Assembly: GCA_963833235.1 (NCBI GenBank)
Contig: CAWHXG010000004.1
Coordinates: 186,001 to 250,000 of the forward strand
From: CAWHXG01 sp963833235
Lineage (GTDB): Bacteria; Pseudomonadota; Alphaproteobacteria; Rhodobacterales; Rhodobacteraceae
Length of the DNA: 64,000 nucleotides
Direction of reading: 5' to 3'
Shown: positions 62,446 to 64,000 of the stretch, in pieces
Position numbering within the stretch: the stretch's first letter is position 1
Layout: every line of letters starts with the position of its first letter
Notes under the pieces: model-generated
What the model saw: only the letters and a program-made list of their open reading frames with translations
What the model was told of the DNA's origin: nothing
Database searches by the model: none
Position numbers and translations under genes: made by a program

Positions 62446-62768
62446 GCGGACGTGGCGAAATCGGTAGACGCAGCAGACTTTGTTTGGAGTGCCCGGGGGG
62501 AAACGCCCGGTGCAGAACCGCTCAAATTCGGGGAACGCTCTGGGGCCTGCGATGTCGGGTGCCCGTGCCGATCCCGAGCCAAGCCCCGAAGCTTCGGGGA
62601 AGGTGTAGAGACTAGACGGGCGGCGCCTAAAGCCGGAAGGCCAGGGCGAAGGGATAGTCCAGACCACGAACGCGGCGGGCCCAGCACCCGTGGCGGCGGC
62701 GAAAGCCGAAGTGGTACGAAAATCTGTTTCCTTCGGGAGTGCGGGTTCAAGTCCCGCCGTCCGCACCA
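62446..62768 (+). tRNA. tRNA-Leu (UAA) split by a group I intron
   Basis: Exons 62446-62480 and 62719-62768 join to an 85-nt leucine tRNA with encoded CCA. Acceptor stem GCGGACG/CGTCCGC with discriminator A; D-arm with GGTAGACGC; anticodon stem GCAGA/TCTGT around the loop CTTAAAA, anticodon TAA; long variable arm (TTCCTTCGGGAG); T-arm GCGGGTTCAAGTCCCGC. The interruption falls between positions 34 and 35, that is, inside the anticodon after its first base, the classic site of group I introns in tRNA-Leu(UAA) of cyanobacteria and plastids. Confidence 0.95.
62481..62718 (+). ncRNA. Group I intron in tRNA-Leu(UAA)
   Basis: 238 nt, no ORF inside. P1: exon ACTT (62477-62480) pairs with intron GAGT (62487-62490), giving the U.G wobble at the 5' splice site. 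P-like element AAATTCGGGG at 62524-62533 and Q-like CCCGAGCC near 62573-62580. R region GAGACTAGACGGG around 62608-62620, S region AAGGGATAGTCC at 62649-62660; GACTA (62610-62614) pairs with TAGTC (62655-62659) as P7, the guanosine site. The intron ends in G (62718). Size and core resemble the IC3-type tRNA introns. Confidence 0.92.
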
Positions 62769-62903
62769 GCCTGGCCCGGCGTCGGGGGGGTGGTGCTCGC
62801 CCCCACCCCGGTGGGGCGCGTGGCCTGTGCCCGGTGGAGCCGGTGCTTGGGGCATCTTCTGGCGATCTCATGTGGCCGCCGGCCCCGCCCGTGACGCGCG
62901 CGG

Positions 62904-63920
62904 CTAGGGCAGCGTGCCTGCGGCGATGGCGCGGGAGATCTTCACGTAGGCGCTTGGCACCTCGATCCCGCCACGGCGCGCCGCGGCGATGGCCGCGGCG
63001 CGGCGGGCGCCGGGCAACCGGGCGCCCTCCAGCCCCTCGACGAGCGCCGCCAGCCCATCGAGCCGGGCGGCGAAGCGGCCATCGGCATCGGGCGGGCGGA
63101 TCGCCAGCAGAAACTGGCCGGTGCCCGGCGGCGGCCCGTCGGCGGAGAAGAACGAGGACGCCTCGGTGCTGAGCGACGCGCCGGTGAGGACGGCCGAAAG
63201 GACCTCGACCATCAGCGCGAGCGACGTGCCCTTCGCCTGGCCGATGGGAACCATTGATCCGGCGAGCGCGGCTTCGGGATCGGTCGTGGGGGTGCCCTCG
63301 CGGTCCAGCGCCCAGCCCTCCGTCAGGGTCGCGCCGGTCTTGTGGGCATGCATGACCTTGCCGCGCGCCACCCGGCTGAGGCTGAGATCGATCACCAGCG
63401 GATCGCCCGTGCCGCGCGGTGCCGCGAAGGCGATGGGATTGGTGCCGTAGACCGGCTGCCGCGCGCCCCAGGGCGCGATGGAGGCCGGCGCGTTGGCCAT
63501 CATCAGGCCGATCAGCCCGGCATGCGCCAGCTTCTCCACCTGCACCGACAGCGCGCCGCAATGATGCGAGCGGGAGACGGCCATGGTCGCGGTGCCGTGG
63601 GCACGGGCGGTCTCGATCCCGGCCTCGATGGCGCAGTCGAGCGCGGGGTAGGCGAAGCCGTGGCCGGCATCGACGCAGATCGTGGTCGTGGCCGGGCGGG
63701 TCAGGACCACCTGCGCCGCAGCAGCGATCTTGCCCGAACGGACCTGCCGCACGTAATCCTCGACGCGGGAGAACCCGTGGCCCATCTGGCCTTCGGCTTC
63801 GGCGGCCACGAGCGCGCGAGCCACCGAGGCGGCGGCGGGCCGGGGCACGCCTTCGGCGAGAAGGGCGGCGAGGATCAGCGCGTCCGCCTCGGTCAGGGTC
63901 AGGCGGACGGTGCTTGCCAT
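62904..63920 (-). CDS. Malate/L-lactate/ureidoglycolate dehydrogenase family oxidoreductase (Ldh2)
   Basis: 338 residues. The non-Rossmann NAD(P)-dependent Ldh2 fold: GHGFSRVEDYVRQV near the start, SRSHHCGALSVQVEKLAHAG (catalytic His), YGTNPIAFAAPRG and GQAKGTSLALMVEVLS. Members act on malate, sulfolactate, 2,3-diketo-gulonate or ureidoglycolate; I cannot choose between them. ATG at 63920. It ends 135 bases after the tRNA-Leu, convergent with it. The gap between holds a GC-rich hairpin (about 62808-62829) but no clear terminator. Confidence 0.92.
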   Translation of the reverse strand: MASTVRLTLTEADALILAALLAEGVPRPAAASVARALVAAEAEGQMGHGFSRVEDYVRQVRSGKIAAAAQVVLTRPATTTICVDAGHGFAYPALDCAIEAGIETARAHGTATMAVSRSHHCGALSVQVEKLAHAGLIGLMMANAPASIAPWGARQPVYGTNPIAFAAPRGTGDPLVIDLSLSRVARGKVMHAHKTGATLTEGWALDREGTPTTDPEAALAGSMVPIGQAKGTSLALMVEVLSAVLTGASLSTEASSFFSADGPPPGTGQFLLAIRPPDADGRFAARLDGLAALVEGLEGARLPGARRAAAIAAARRGGIEVPSAYVKISRAIAAGTLP

Positions 63921-64000
63921 GGCGGGGGGCCTTCCGGTGTACGTGGCGGCATCATCTGCCGCCCCCGGGATGTCGGGCGCGTCCCGGAGGCGGATGCCGC

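Overview
The window is very GC-rich, densely packed alphaproteobacterial chromosome, most likely Rhodobacteraceae (Rhodobacterales). The evidence is gene order: a stand-alone F0 operon with two b-type subunits (atpI-atpB-atpE-atpF'-atpF), and a cytochrome oxidase operon running ctaC-ctaB-small ORF-ctaG-ctaE-surf1-thrC-M16 peptidase with tldD, dprA and topA beside it. Several promoters also fit TTGnnn-N17-TAGnnn, with a GC-rich -10. Genus cannot be told from sequence alone. I see no transposase, integrase, phage, plasmid or CRISPR signal, and composition is even throughout.

Layout. 1-2.8 kb: 5' part of ffh, a LysR regulator, an ArsR regulator. 2.9-5.9 kb: F0 ATP synthase operon. 6-11.9 kb: folD, a thioesterase with a duplicated remnant beside it, a ligase-associated repair helicase with PdeM, a HAD-like protein. 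12.2-15.1 kb: the two succinyl-CoA:3-oxoacid CoA-transferase subunits, separated by a VOC protein and a LOV-domain histidine kinase. 15.2-20.9 kb: topA, dprA, tldD. 21.2-28.6 kb: cytochrome aa3 oxidase subunits and assembly factors, then thrC, an M16 peptidase and an acetyltransferase. 28.8-34.5 kb: MBL-fold protein, FAD-linked oxidase, apt, LysE exporter, mtnP, flavin reductase, acetyltransferase. 34.7-41.1 kb: ptsP, lysC, DUF1178, a periplasmic peroxidase coupled to a histone-deacetylase-like hydrolase, tRNA-Cys. 41.3-49.9 kb: PIMT-like protein, TolC-like channel, cobQ, membrane protein, small conserved protein, efp, ygfZ, ABC exporter, tyrosine phosphatase. 50-61 kb: two aminotransferases, valS, GDPD, metF/metR, transglutaminase, inositol monophosphatase. 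61-64 kb: GFA protein, rhomboid, a split tRNA-Leu, a malate/lactate dehydrogenase.

Main findings. (1) A tRNA-Leu(UAA) gene is interrupted in its anticodon by a 238-nt insert with the hallmarks of a self-splicing group I intron: U.G pair at the 5' splice site, P7 pairing, terminal G. (2) Several conserved genes have broken reading frames. mtnP, cobQ and an alanine-glyoxylate-type aminotransferase have one indel each, an ABC exporter probably has one near its start, and valS has four that cancel out. All lie between 32.6 and 55.8 kb and several fall in short homopolymers, so sequence error is the leading explanation. (3) A blue-light-type kinase sits inside the ketone-body CoA-transferase cluster. 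Smaller points are a metal-ligand Asp replaced by Gly in an inositol monophosphatase, a decayed thioesterase copy, dispersed GC-rich palindromes, and a long hairpin just after atpE.
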